DNA from: Mariprofundales bacterium
GTDB lineage: Bacteria > Pseudomonadota > Zetaproteobacteria > Mariprofundales > S012-25
Assembly (NCBI GenBank): GCA_015487905.1
Contig: WFOX01000036.1
Location: 1 to 13,809 of the forward strand
Length of the DNA: 13,809 nucleotides
Direction of reading: 5' to 3'
In this document: in pieces, positions 1-7,806 of the stretch
How positions within the stretch are numbered: the first letter of the stretch is position 1
Layout: each line of letters begins with the position of its first letter
Translations under genes and position numbers: made by a program
The notes under the pieces: generated by a model
What the model saw: the letters and a program-made list of their open reading frames with translations, nothing else
Databases searched by the model: none
Told to the model about the DNA's origin: nothing

Positions 1-1
1 C

Positions 2-1033
2 GAGGCCGAGCGGCGCACGAAGCGCGCCGCCAATGACGCGCGCGCGGTGTTCATCACCGAGGATCGCGAGATGCAGCGGCTTTTGGACAAGGCCGCGCTC
101 ATTGCGCCATCGCGCGCATCCGTGCTGCTTTTGGGGGAGACGGGCGTGGGCAAGGAGCGCATGGCGCGCTTCATTCATGCCTCGTCCGACCGCGCCGAGC
201 GCGCCTTTGTCGCCGTCAATTGCGCGGCGATCCCCGAAGGCGTGCTGGAAGCGGAGCTATTCGGGCATGAGAAGGGGGCCTTCACAGGCGCGGTGGCCGC
301 GCGCCCAGGCAAGTTTGAGCTTGCCGATGGCGGCACCTTGCTGCTGGATGAGATCACGGAGATGCCCCTGCACCTGCAAGCCAAGCTTTTGCGCGTCTTG
401 CAGGAAGGGGAGGTGGACAGGCTCGGCGCAAAACGCCCCGTGCGCGTGGATGTGCGCGTGATCGCCACGAGCAACCGCGACATTGAACGGCTCGTGGAGG
501 AGGGCAAGTTCCGCGAGGATCTCTACTTTCGGCTCAATGTCGTCACGATGGAGATTCCGCCTTTGCGGAATCGGCCTGCGGATGTGCCTGCGCTTGCGCG
601 CCACTTTCTTGGGCGCTTTGCCGAAACCTACGGCATCCCTGCGCCTTCGCTGAGCGAGGCGGCGCTGCGCGTGCTTTGCGCGCACAGCTGGCCCGGCAAT
701 GCGCGCGAGCTGGAAAACTGCATGCATCGCGCGTTCTTGATGGCGCAGCGGGAGGGTGAAATCCGCCCCGAACACTTGGAGATCCGCACATTGCGCAAAG
801 GTGCGACGGAAGCGCGCACGCTGCGGCCGGGCATGCGCATCCGCGATGTGGAGCGCGTGCTCATTGAGGAAACGCTCAAGCATGTGCGCGGCAACCGCAC
901 GGAGGCCGCGCGGCTTTTGGGCATCAGCGTGCGCACCCTGCGCAACAAGCTCAAGCTCTATGCCGAAACTGGCCCGGAGGTTGCTACATCCTCGTGGGAA
1001 GCCAAGGAGGTGGGCGATGGACTGGCTCGGTGA
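2..1033 (+). CDS. Sigma-54-dependent flagellar transcriptional activator (FlrC/FleR/FlbD-like), 5'-truncated by window edge
   Basis: The reading frame is open from base 2 with no convincing start, so the N-terminus (in this family usually a receiver domain) lies outside the window. The visible part is a sigma-54 AAA+ domain: Walker A GETGVGKE at bases 134-157, an intact GAFTGA loop at 275-292 that contacts sigma-54, and Walker B LLLDE at 338-352. A NxRELEN-type segment (PGNARELEN) follows, and the C-terminus has a Fis-type helix-turn-helix (GNRTEAARLLGISVRTLRNKL). The ISVRTLRNKL ending is typical of flagellar activators such as FlbD, FleR and FlrC. The protein should hydrolyse ATP to remodel sigma-54 RNA polymerase at flagellar promoters. 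Its last 17 bases overlap flgB, so it is probably co-transcribed with the basal-body genes. The exact orthologue cannot be fixed without the N-terminus, so I give no symbol. Confidence 0.93.
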   Translation, partial: EAERRTKRAANDARAVFITEDREMQRLLDKAALIAPSRASVLLLGETGVGKERMARFIHASSDRAERAFVAVNCAAIPEGVLEAELFGHEKGAFTGAVAARPGKFELADGGTLLLDEITEMPLHLQAKLLRVLQEGEVDRLGAKRPVRVDVRVIATSNRDIERLVEEGKFREDLYFRLNVVTMEIPPLRNRPADVPALARHFLGRFAETYGIPAPSLSEAALRVLCAHSWPGNARELENCMHRAFLMAQREGEIRPEHLEIRTLRKGATEARTLRPGMRIRDVERVLIEETLKHVRGNRTEAARLLGISVRTLRNKLKLYAETGPEVATSSWEAKEVGDGLAR

Positions 1034-1379
1034 TGGCGTGTTGCGCTTGGAGGCGGCGCTGGTGGCGAGGGAGCGATTGCATGCGCGCATCGCCGCCAAC
1101 ATCGCGAATGCGGATACGCCGAACTATCGCGCCGATCGCACGCGCTTTGCGGATTTGCTTGCTGAGGCGCGCCGAGAGCTTGGGCTGCCGGCGCCGTCTG
1201 CGCCGCTGCGGCTACCTATGCAGCCCGCCGCGCCCTTGCGCATGGACGGCAACGATGTGGATGTGCATGCCGAGATGGCGCGGCTTGCCGAAAACCAAAT
1301 GATGCAGGCCTATACGGCCGAGCTGCTCAAGCGCGAGCTGGACGGGATTTTGCAGGCCATTCACGAAGGAGGACGCTGA
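1017..1379 (+). CDS. flgB: Flagellar proximal rod protein FlgB
   Basis: This 120-residue protein has the family's usual length. The N-terminal rod signature ANIANADTPNYRADRTRFADLL matches the conserved FlgB 'NIANADTPNY' segment, and the C-terminal helix (QMMQAYTAELLKRELDGILQAI) is the partner coiled coil of axial proteins. FlgB forms part of the proximal rod in the periplasm and is exported through the flagellar type III system, so it has no cleaved signal peptide. I chose the ATG at 1017 because AAGGAGG at 1004-1010 sits six bases upstream and the product starts just before the conserved helix. It overlaps the end of the activator gene by 17 bases and its stop overlaps the flgC start by one base (TGATG), which suggests translational coupling. 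Confidence 0.96.
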   Translation: MDWLGDGVLRLEAALVARERLHARIAANIANADTPNYRADRTRFADLLAEARRELGLPAPSAPLRLPMQPAAPLRMDGNDVDVHAEMARLAENQMMQAYTAELLKRELDGILQAIHEGGR

Positions 1380-1834
1380 TGGCGGGTGCGGATTGGTTTC
1401 GGGCGCTTGCGCTGAGCGCGTCAGCCATGCAGGCGCAGCGCACGCGCATGGATGTGATCGCCGAGAACATCGCCAATGCGCATGTCACGCGCACACCTGA
1501 GGGCGGGCCCTATCGCAGAAGGCTTGTGGTCTTTGCCGCATCCCCGCTGCAAAAAGACGGCTTTGCGCGCGTGCTTGGCGACTTCTTGCAAGAAGACGCA
1601 ACCCCGTTGGGCGTGCGCGTTTGGGGGGTCGTCAAGGACCCGCGGCCGTTCCGCGAGGTTTACGATCCCAGCCATCCCGATGCCGATGCGCGCGGGATCG
1701 TGAAGCTTCCGAATGTGAATGCGGTGGAGGAGATGGTGGATCTCGTCTCCGCCGTGCGCAGCTACGAGGCGAACGCAACAGCGATGGATGCGGCCAAGCG
1801 CATGTTCATGCGCACATTGGATCTCTTGCGCTGA
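1379..1834 (+). CDS. flgC: Flagellar proximal rod protein FlgC
   Basis: This is a 151-residue rod protein. The N-terminus contains MDVIAENIANAHVTRTPEGGPYRRR, the typical FlgC 'NIANAxTTRTPxGGPYRR' motif, and the middle has DPSHPDADARGIVKLPNVN, matching the conserved 'YDPSHPDAnaxGYVxxPNV' block. The C-terminus (EEMVDLVSAVRSYEANATAMDAAKRMFMRTLDLL) is the usual axial-protein helix. FlgC assembles with FlgB, FlgF and FliE into the proximal rod between the MS ring and distal rod. The start ATG at 1379 overlaps the flgB stop and has AAGGAGG at 1366-1372. fliE follows after 13 bases. Confidence 0.97.
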   Translation: MAGADWFRALALSASAMQAQRTRMDVIAENIANAHVTRTPEGGPYRRRLVVFAASPLQKDGFARVLGDFLQEDATPLGVRVWGVVKDPRPFREVYDPSHPDADARGIVKLPNVNAVEEMVDLVSAVRSYEANATAMDAAKRMFMRTLDLLR

Positions 1835-1847
1835 AAGGAGGGCGGCG

Positions 1848-2141
1848 ATGCAGGTTTATGGGCCTTCGGGGAAAACGATGCCGCTTACGAGCGCAGCACA
1901 AAAGGGTGCAAGCGCAAACGACGGGGACTTTGCAAAGAGCTTGCGCGAGGCCATCCACGCGCTCAACGCCGAGCATGCCCGCGCCGAGAAGGCGGCGATC
2001 GCGTTTGCCGAGGGCAAGGGCGGCGACTTCACGAAGACCGTGGTGGCGCTCAAAAAGGCGGAGCTTTCGTTTGCGCTTGCGATGGCCGTGCGCAACAAGC
2101 TCTTGGAGGCCTATCGCGAAGTCATGCGCATGCAGGTCTAA
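1848..2141 (+). CDS. fliE: Flagellar hook-basal body adaptor FliE
   Basis: This 97-residue protein ends in VRNKLLEAYREVMRMQV, the near-invariant FliE tail. The preceding helix (GGDFTKTVVALKKAELSFALAMA) aligns with the family's 'DLHEVMIAxEKAslsfqlt' segment, but with Thr-Lys replacing the usual His-Glu. FliE joins the MS ring (FliF) to the proximal rod and is among the first proteins exported. The ATG at 1848 was chosen because AAAGGAGG directly follows the flgC stop at 1834-1841, seven bases or so before it. Upstream in-frame codons lie inside flgC. A 15-base gap containing another strong ribosome binding site leads to fliF. Confidence 0.95.
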   Translation: MQVYGPSGKTMPLTSAAQKGASANDGDFAKSLREAIHALNAEHARAEKAAIAFAEGKGGDFTKTVVALKKAELSFALAMAVRNKLLEAYREVMRMQV

Positions 2142-2156
2142 TAAGGAGGCATCGCC

Positions 2157-3752
2157 GTGGTGGATGCAACGACCAAGCCCGCGCCGAGCAACGAACCCCC
2201 GGCCGAGCAGCCCAAGCAGGCGGCGGTGCAGCCTGCGTGGCTCGCAAGCCTCGTGCGCTATCGCCAGCATCTCTTGTTCGGCGCCGGGGTTCTGATGCTC
2301 GCGGCCTTCATCGCGCTGCTGCTGGGGTTGCGCACGCAGTCTTGGCGGCCCGTGTATGCCGGGCTTTCGGAAAAGGATGCGGCGCGCGTGGTGGAAGCGC
2401 TGCAAAAAGCGCATGTGCCTTATAAGCTGGAAAACGGCGCGGTGCTCGTTCCCGCCGATCGCGTCTATGCCGTGCGCATCCAGCTTGCGGGTCAAGGGGT
2501 TGCGCCCAAAGGCGGCGTGGGCTTTGAGCTGTTTGATCGCAACAACGAGCTGGGGCTTAGCGAGTTCACGCGCCGCGTGAATCTGCAACGGGCCTTGCAG
2601 GGAGAGCTTGCGCGCACGATTGAGGTGATCCCGCAGGTTGCAGCCGCGCGCGTGCACATCGTGTTGCCTGAGGATTCGCCGTTTGCAGGGCGCGAACGCA
2701 AGGCGAGCGCCTCCGTGATGCTGCGGCTCACAGGCGAGCTTCCCAAGCGCGCGGTCGTGGCCATTCAAAACCTCGTCGCGGCGGCGGTGCCGGATTTGGA
2801 GCCTGAGCGCGTCGTCGTCGTGGACGCCGACGGCCGCCAGCTTTCCGCGAACGAAAACGAGCAAGGCGGCCCGCAAAGCCAAACATTGGAGGAGTATCAA
2901 GCCGCATTGGAGCGGCGCTTGGAAGAAAAGCTCACGACGATGCTGGAGCGCATCGTCGGCCCTGGCCAGGCCGTGGCGCGCGTGCATGTGGAGCTGGATC
3001 GCGCCTACTTGGAAGAGCACGCCACGCAATACAACCCGGATGAGCAAGTCGCGCGCAGCGAGCACACGCTGGATGAGTCGCGCACGAGCACGGAAAGCGC
3101 GCCCGTGGGCGTGCCCGGCATTGCCTCCAATACGCCCGGCGCCAATCCGCAAACGCAAGCATCGCGTCCGCAAAGCCAGGCCTCGCGGCGCGAGCGCACG
3201 GTGCAATACGCGATCAGCAGCATAGAGCGGCGGCGCATCGTGCCCGCAGGCGCCGTGCGCCGCATCACGGCGGCGGTCGTCGTGGGCGGGAAGATGGATG
3301 CGCAAGGGCATTTCACGCCGCTGCCCGCTGCCGAGCGCAAGCGCATTGAGGATCTCGTAAAGCGCGTGATCGGCTTTGATGAAGAGCGCGGCGATCGCGT
3401 AAGCGTGGAGAGCCTGCCGCTTGTGGATGTGCGCTCGGCGGCGGATGCGGCTGCGCTGGAGGCTGCGGAAAAGCGCGCGTTTTACCTGAAGCTCGCGCGC
3501 TACTTCACGGCGGCGCTCGTGGCTTTGCTCATCGCTTGGTTCGGGCTGCGGCCGCTTGCGGCGCGGCTGGAGCGCAGGCCGAAGACGGGCGCGCCGGAGG
3601 CGCCTTCGCAGCCTTTGCCCGGGCCTGAGCCTGTGCAGGCGCTTGCGCCGCCTGCATCGGAGACGATGGCGCAACTGGAGCTTGCGCGCCGCGCCGTGGA
3701 GATGGACCCTGAGCGCGCGCGGCGCGTGCTTGCGGAGTGGGTGTCGTCCTGA
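2157..3752 (+). CDS. fliF: Flagellar MS-ring protein FliF
   Basis: This 531-residue protein builds the MS ring in the cytoplasmic membrane, the platform for rotor, rod and export gate. The first transmembrane helix is at about residues 39-58 and the second at about 449-464. Between them are the periplasmic ring-building domains: the YPxxA-like 'YAGLSEKDAARVVEALQKAHVPYKL' block, then NNELGLSEFTRRVNLQRALQGELARTI, and the VHIVLPEDSPF motif. A Gln/Ser/Pro-rich stretch around residues 320-345 looks like the RBM3 insertion. The C-terminal cytoplasmic tail (MDPERARRVLAEWV) is the FliG-binding sequence. The start is a GTG at 2157 with AAGGAGG at 2143-2149, seven bases upstream. The stop overlaps the fliG start (TGATG). 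Confidence 0.97.
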   Translation: MVDATTKPAPSNEPPAEQPKQAAVQPAWLASLVRYRQHLLFGAGVLMLAAFIALLLGLRTQSWRPVYAGLSEKDAARVVEALQKAHVPYKLENGAVLVPADRVYAVRIQLAGQGVAPKGGVGFELFDRNNELGLSEFTRRVNLQRALQGELARTIEVIPQVAAARVHIVLPEDSPFAGRERKASASVMLRLTGELPKRAVVAIQNLVAAAVPDLEPERVVVVDADGRQLSANENEQGGPQSQTLEEYQAALERRLEEKLTTMLERIVGPGQAVARVHVELDRAYLEEHATQYNPDEQVARSEHTLDESRTSTESAPVGVPGIASNTPGANPQTQASRPQSQASRRERTVQYAISSIERRRIVPAGAVRRITAAVVVGGKMDAQGHFTPLPAAERKRIEDLVKRVIGFDEERGDRVSVESLPLVDVRSAADAAALEAAEKRAFYLKLARYFTAALVALLIAWFGLRPLAARLERRPKTGAPEAPSQPLPGPEPVQALAPPASETMAQLELARRAVEMDPERARRVLAEWVSS

Positions 3753-4753
3753 TGGCGCGCACGCGCGAGCTTACGGGCGAAGACAAGGCCGCGATCTTGC
3801 TTTACGCGCTCGGGCCGGAGGCGGCCGCGCCCTTGCTTGCGGGCTTGGACGATGCCGCGCTTGCGCGCATCGGGCGGCGCATGAGCGAGCTTGGGCGCAT
3901 TGAAACCAGCGAGCTTGAGCGCGTCGTGCGCGAGTTTTTGGAGATGTTTCAGTCGGACGATCCCTTCTTGCGCGCCACCAAGCGCGATGTCGTGGCCTTG
4001 TTCCGCCGCGCGATTGACGAGGAGCGCGCGGATCGTTTGCTCGGCAAGATCACGGAGCCGCGCAAGCTCACGATTTGGGAAAAGCTCTCCAGGCTTAAGC
4101 CCGAGGTTATCGCCTCCTATTTGGAAAACGAGCATCCGCAAACGATGGCCTTCATCCTCGGCAATCTGGATCGCCAAGCGGCAAGCCGCGTGATCAAGCT
4201 GCTTCCGGAGGACTTGCAGCTTTCGGTCGTGATGCGCATGTCCAAGATTGAGCGCGTGCCCATAGAGCTCGTGCGCGAGATTGAGGAAGCGCTGGAAGAA
4301 AAGCTCTCCACGATGCAAGGCGAATCCGGCATCAGCTTTGACGGGATGCTCAGCGTCGTGGAAATCTTGAAAGGTTTGGAAAAAGAGGTCGCCAAGCCCA
4401 TTTTGGAAAAGCTGCGCGAAAAAGACGAGGAACTCTTCCAACAGGTGGATCGGCTTTTGCTTACCTTTGAAGACCTCAAGATGCTCTCGGATCGCGACAT
4501 TCAAACCGTGCTCAAGCACATCAGCTCCGAAGACCTCATCAAGGCGCTCAAGGGCGCAAGCGATGAGGTCGCCGAGCGTTTCTTTGCGAACATGTCCAGT
4601 CGTGCTGCCGAAATCCTGCGCGAGGACATGGAGGTCATGGGGCCGATCAAGCTCGCGGAGGTGGAGCAAGCGCAGCAAAACATTCTCAAGGTCGTGCGCA
4701 AGCTGGATGACGAAGGCCAGATCACGCTTGCCGGTGCGGAGGAGATGGTATGA
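3752..4753 (+). CDS. fliG: Flagellar motor switch protein FliG
   Basis: This 333-residue protein has the usual FliG length. FliG sits on the FliF tail in the C ring and its C-terminal domain is the surface on which the stator works. The EHPQT motif of the middle domain is at residues 127-131. In the C-terminal torque domain, ALKGA, SSRAAEILREDM and GPIKLAEVEQAQQNIL keep the charged-ridge pattern of known FliG proteins (Lys, Arg, Glu-Asp and Lys at the expected places). The ATG at 3752 overlaps the fliF stop. An in-frame GTG at 3737 would add five residues but needs a 16-base overlap. The stop forms an ATGA overlap with fliH, which has GGAGGAG at 4738-4744. Confidence 0.96.
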   Translation: MARTRELTGEDKAAILLYALGPEAAAPLLAGLDDAALARIGRRMSELGRIETSELERVVREFLEMFQSDDPFLRATKRDVVALFRRAIDEERADRLLGKITEPRKLTIWEKLSRLKPEVIASYLENEHPQTMAFILGNLDRQAASRVIKLLPEDLQLSVVMRMSKIERVPIELVREIEEALEEKLSTMQGESGISFDGMLSVVEILKGLEKEVAKPILEKLREKDEELFQQVDRLLLTFEDLKMLSDRDIQTVLKHISSEDLIKALKGASDEVAERFFANMSSRAAEILREDMEVMGPIKLAEVEQAQQNILKVVRKLDDEGQITLAGAEEMV

Positions 4754-5433
4754 GCACGCCGCATTGGATTCGCGAGTGGCGGCCGCTTTCGGCAAAGCCC
4801 CTTCCTTGGCATGAGCAAGCGCAAAAAAAGCCGAGCGAAGCGGCTGAGTCCCCCCACGCGCCCGTGCGCGACGAAAAAGAGGCGCGCATTGAAGAGCTGG
4901 AGCAGTTGCTTGCGCAGGCGCGCGCGCGCAGCGAGCAACTGGAGCGCGAGGCCTTTGAAAAGGCCTTTCAAGCCGGGGAAAAGGCCGGTTTGGAGGTCGG
5001 CAAAAAGCGCGCGGAGCAGATGCTCGCGGAGATGGACGAGGTGCGAAGCGCCTTAGAGGCGGAGGCTGCGCGCGTGCGCGATGTGCTTGCGGAGGCGGGC
5101 TGGGAGGTGCTGGAGGCGGTGCTTGCGCATGTGCTCGGCGAAGCCTTCGCCGATGCGCGCGCCTTGCGCGCGCTCGTGGATCGCGCGCTTGCCGAATGGC
5201 CGTTTGCGGAAGATCTCATTCTCTTTGCGCCGCCGGAGTTTGAGGCCGCCGCCAAGGCGCTTGTGGAGGAACATCCGCTGCTTGCCCATGTGCGCGTGGA
5301 TCCCGCGCTGCGCGCGCCTGCGTTACGCATCGCCGGCAAAGAGGGCGATCTTTGGTTGGATCCGGCCGAGGCGGCGCGCCGTTTCGTGCGCCGAATGCGG
5401 GAAGGGATTCGTGCGGTTTCCGAGCGCGGCTGA
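4750..5433 (+). CDS. fliH: Flagellar export ATPase regulator FliH
   Basis: This 227-residue protein is in the expected place between fliG and fliI. The N-terminus has tryptophans at residues 6, 10 and 20, like the FliH end that binds the C ring and export gate. A glutamate/arginine-rich coiled coil follows (about residues 40-105) with a short GxxxGxxxG run at Gly76, Gly80 and Gly84, a hallmark of FliH that is usually longer. The C-terminal half (WEVLEAVLAHVLGEAF, then IRIAGKEGDLWLDP-like segments) resembles the V-ATPase subunit E-type domain that binds FliI. FliH dimers hold the FliI ATPase and link it to the rotor. The ATGA start at 4750 couples it to fliG, and its last 23 bases overlap the likely fliI start. 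Confidence 0.9.
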   Translation: MSTPHWIREWRPLSAKPLPWHEQAQKKPSEAAESPHAPVRDEKEARIEELEQLLAQARARSEQLEREAFEKAFQAGEKAGLEVGKKRAEQMLAEMDEVRSALEAEAARVRDVLAEAGWEVLEAVLAHVLGEAFADARALRALVDRALAEWPFAEDLILFAPPEFEAAAKALVEEHPLLAHVRVDPALRAPALRIAGKEGDLWLDPAEAARRFVRRMREGIRAVSERG

Positions 5434-6745
5434 GCTGCGTGCGGCCGCGCAGGCGGCCAAAGGCGACCGCTTTTGGCCGCGGCTTGGGCGCGTGCGCCGT
5501 GCGGAAGGGGCGATGTTGGAAGCCACAGGAATAGAGGCATCGCTCGGGGAAGAGTGTTTGGTGGCGGCCGAGCGCGAGTTGCTTGCCGAGGTCGTGGGCT
5601 TTCGCGGCGAAAGCAGTTGGCTGATGCCTGTGGATGAAACCGTCGGCATCGCGCCAGGGGCGCTCGTGCGGCCGTTGGGGCGCAAAGCGGAAGGGGTCGT
5701 GGAGGGCACCATCGGCCGCGTGCTGGACGCGCTTGGACGGCCGTTGGACGGCGGCCCGCCGCCGAAAGGGCACACGCGCAGCCTCCATCAGGCGCCGCCG
5801 CCGCCGCTTGCGCGTGCGCGCGTGGAGAAGCCGCTTTGGACGGGCGTGCGCGTGTTGGATGCGTGCTTGACGCTCGGGCAAGGGCAGCGCGTGGGGCTCT
5901 TTGCAGGCGCAGGTGTGGGCAAGAGCACCTTGCTCGGCATGATCGCGCGCTTCGCCGAGGCCGATGCGATTGTCGTGGCGCTTGTGGGCGAGCGCGGTCG
6001 CGAGGTGCGCGAGTTTTTGGAGGACGCGCTCGGGTCTCAAGGGCGCGCGCGTGCGGCCGTGTTCGTGGCCACGGCCGAGGCCCCTCCCGTGGCCAAGATT
6101 CGTGCGGCCATGCATGCGATGGCTACGGCCGAGTTTCGGCGCGACCGCGGCGAGCATGTGCTGCTCGTCGTGGATTCGCTCACGCGGCTTGCCCAGGCGC
6201 GCCGCGAGATCGGGCTGGCGCTGGGCGAGCCGCCGACAACGAAGGGCTACACGCCTTCTTGTTTTTCGCTTTTGGCGCGCTTTTTGGAACGCGCAGGTCC
6301 AGGTGCGCGCGGCGCGATCTCGGCCGTGTTCACGGTGCTCGTGGAAGGGGACGAGATCGCCGACGATCCTGTCGCCGATGCGGCGATGGCCGTGCTGGAC
6401 GGCCACATCGTGCTTTCGCGCGCGATTGCGGCGCGCGGGCGCTATCCGGCCGTGGATTTGCTGGCAAGCGTAAGCCGCGTGGCCGAACGGATCGCGCCGG
6501 CGCAGTTGCGGGAAGACGCGCGCGTGTTGCAGCAGGCATTGGCGGCCTTTGCGAAGGTGGAAGACCTCGTGGCGCTTGGCGCCTACGAGCCGGGTTCGGA
6601 TCCGTGGGTGGATCGCGTGCTTGCCCATCGCGAAGAGCTGGAGCGGTTTTTGCGGCAACAGCCGCACGAGCGCGCCGATCCTGAGGAATCGGCACGCGCC
6701 TTGCATGCGCTTGCAGCGAAGCTTTCGCAAGGGGGGAAGGCGTGA
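5411..6745 (+). CDS. fliI: Flagellum-specific ATP synthase-like export ATPase FliI
   Basis: FliI hydrolyses ATP to unload and drive substrates into the flagellar type III export gate. The Walker A motif GAGVGKST is at residues 166-173 and the Walker B aspartate (LLVVDSLTR) is Asp255. The family-defining stretches ALVGERGREVREFLED, PPTTKGYTPSCFSLLARFLERAG and ISAVFTVLVEGDEIADDPVAD are all present. I chose the GTG at 5411 inside the end of fliH: it gives 444 residues, the normal length, and retains the N-terminal RLGRVRRAEGAMLEATG block that aligns with enterobacterial FliI ahead of the beta-barrel domain. A GAAGGGA site at 5401-5407 precedes it. The ATG at 5513 would cut into that block. The stop overlaps the fliJ GTG (GTGA). 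Confidence 0.96.
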   Translation: MRFPSAAELRAAAQAAKGDRFWPRLGRVRRAEGAMLEATGIEASLGEECLVAAERELLAEVVGFRGESSWLMPVDETVGIAPGALVRPLGRKAEGVVEGTIGRVLDALGRPLDGGPPPKGHTRSLHQAPPPPLARARVEKPLWTGVRVLDACLTLGQGQRVGLFAGAGVGKSTLLGMIARFAEADAIVVALVGERGREVREFLEDALGSQGRARAAVFVATAEAPPVAKIRAAMHAMATAEFRRDRGEHVLLVVDSLTRLAQARREIGLALGEPPTTKGYTPSCFSLLARFLERAGPGARGAISAVFTVLVEGDEIADDPVADAAMAVLDGHIVLSRAIAARGRYPAVDLLASVSRVAERIAPAQLREDARVLQQALAAFAKVEDLVALGAYEPGSDPWVDRVLAHREELERFLRQQPHERADPEESARALHALAAKLSQGGKA

Positions 6746-7185
6746 ACGCAAGGATTGCGCGCAAGCTTGCCGAGCGCGCCGCCCGCGAAAAGGAGGAGGC
6801 GCTTGCCGCTGCGCAGCGCTTGCACGAGGAGGCACATCGCCTCCAGCGCCGCCTGCAACGGCTTGCTGCGGAGCTTGGGCGTCTGGAAGAGGCGCGTGCG
6901 GAATGGGAGGGGGCGGCCGTTTCATCCTCGGTGTTGCTCGCCTGGGCCGAGGAAGAGCGCGCGGTGCTGGACGAGATCGCGCGCAAGCAGGCCCAGCTCG
7001 GACGCTTGATGGAGGAGCGCGCGGAAAAGCTGCGCCTTGCGCGTGAAGCCTTGCAGCGCGAGCAAGCGTTTCTGGGCGAGGCCGCCCGCATAGAGCGTGC
7101 GCAAGCGCGCCGTGCGCAGGCCCGCGAGGAGCGCGCGCTTGCGGATCGTGAGGCCGCGCGTCGCTGGCGGGGGTCGCGTGCATGA
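6742..7185 (+). CDS. fliJ: Flagellar export chaperone/stalk protein FliJ
   Basis: This 147-residue protein is almost entirely charged alpha-helix, rich in Glu, Arg, Ala and Leu, with two long heptad-like arms (about residues 5-60 and 75-140). This is the antiparallel coiled coil expected of FliJ, the gamma-subunit-like stalk of the FliI ring. Length and position right after fliI match. Sequence identity in FliJ is always low, so the call rests on length, composition and context. The start is a GTG overlapping the fliI stop, with GGGGGGAAGG at 6731-6740. The stop forms an ATGA overlap with the next gene. Confidence 0.86.
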   Translation: MNARIARKLAERAAREKEEALAAAQRLHEEAHRLQRRLQRLAAELGRLEEARAEWEGAAVSSSVLLAWAEEERAVLDEIARKQAQLGRLMEERAEKLRLAREALQREQAFLGEAARIERAQARRAQAREERALADREAARRWRGSRA

Positions 7186-7802
7186 GCTGGCGCGGCACCC
7201 CCATTTGGTTTGCGCTTGGGCTTGTGCTTGCGCTGGGCAAGCTCGCCGTGGGCGGCATGGAGGCCTGGGGAAAGGCGGATAGGCCGCGTGCGCAACCGCC
7301 TTCCATGCCCGGTGCGCCTGCTGCATCCAAGCCCGCATCTACGCCTGGGCGCACGGTCAAGCGCAAGGTGGTGCGCGCGCCACTGGAGCCGTGGCCCGTG
7401 CCGCAGCCGTTTTGCGCGCCGGAGATGGCCGCGCGCATCAAGCAGCGCGAGGCCCAGCTCAAAGAGCGCGAAGAGGCCTTGCAGCTTCGCGAAAAGCGCC
7501 TCGCTGAGGCGGAGCGCGAGGCCAAAGCGCTTGCGGATACGCTGCAAGCCCAGCTTGCGGCATTGGACGAAAAGCTTGCCGCGCTTGCCAAGATGCGCAC
7601 GAAGCGCATCAAGCGCTTGGCCGCCGTCTATGCGTCCATGAGCCCCAAGGCTGCGGCGGCGGCCATCGCCCGCATGGATTTGGACACAGCGGTGCAGGTG
7701 CTCTTTGCGATGGAGGAGCGGCGCGTGGGCAAAATCCTCAGCGAGCTTCCACCCAAGATCGTCGTGCGGCTTACGCGCGGCATGGCGCGGGCGGCGCGTT
7801 AG
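7182..7802 (+). CDS. Membrane-anchored coiled-coil protein with MgtE_N-like C-terminus (YlxF/MotE-type flagellar protein)
   Basis: This 206-residue protein lies between fliJ and the channel/fliK region, the position of ylxF in Bacillus. One hydrophobic helix at residues 6-24 would anchor it in the cytoplasmic membrane. A Pro/Ala-rich linker follows (about 33-76), then a single cysteine at 78, a heptad-like coiled coil (about 81-142), and a tail (about 143-200) with LAAVYASMSPKAAAAAIARMD and KILSELPP, the pattern of the MgtE intracellular N domain seen in MotE, YlxF and spirochaete FlbB. In alphaproteobacteria MotE is a disulfide-linked periplasmic chaperone for MotC; in spirochaetes FlbB organises the collar and stators. 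The lone Cys78 just before the coiled coil fits a disulfide dimer, if the tail is periplasmic. The exact role here is inferred, not shown. Confidence 0.85.
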   Translation: MSWRGTPIWFALGLVLALGKLAVGGMEAWGKADRPRAQPPSMPGAPAASKPASTPGRTVKRKVVRAPLEPWPVPQPFCAPEMAARIKQREAQLKEREEALQLREKRLAEAEREAKALADTLQAQLAALDEKLAALAKMRTKRIKRLAAVYASMSPKAAAAAIARMDLDTAVQVLFAMEERRVGKILSELPPKIVVRLTRGMARAAR

Positions 7803-7806
7803 CGGC

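Noticed and set aside
1990..2005. GCGATCGC palindromes reminiscent of cyanobacterial HIP1
   Set aside because: Only a few occur, as expected for GC-rich Ala/Ile/Asp/Arg codons, and cyanobacteria do not have flagella.
1621..2295. Forward open frame bridging flgC, fliE and fliF
   Set aside because: Three clear genes occupy other frames here, and the product is a basic low-complexity sequence with no family features.
1806..3674. Antisense open frame of 622 codons across fliE-fliF
   Set aside because: It mirrors fliF codons, is Arg/His/Leu-rich and has no conserved motif or ribosome binding site.
3737..3752. Upstream GTG start for fliG
   Set aside because: It lacks a properly spaced ribosome binding site and adds residues not expected in FliG. 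The ATG at 3752 forms a TGATG junction with fliF.
5216..7612. Antisense open frame of 798 codons across fliH-fliI-fliJ
   Set aside because: It runs opposite to well-conserved genes, has an Arg/Ala/His-rich composition with no recognisable domain, and is explained by GC-rich codon use on the sense strand.
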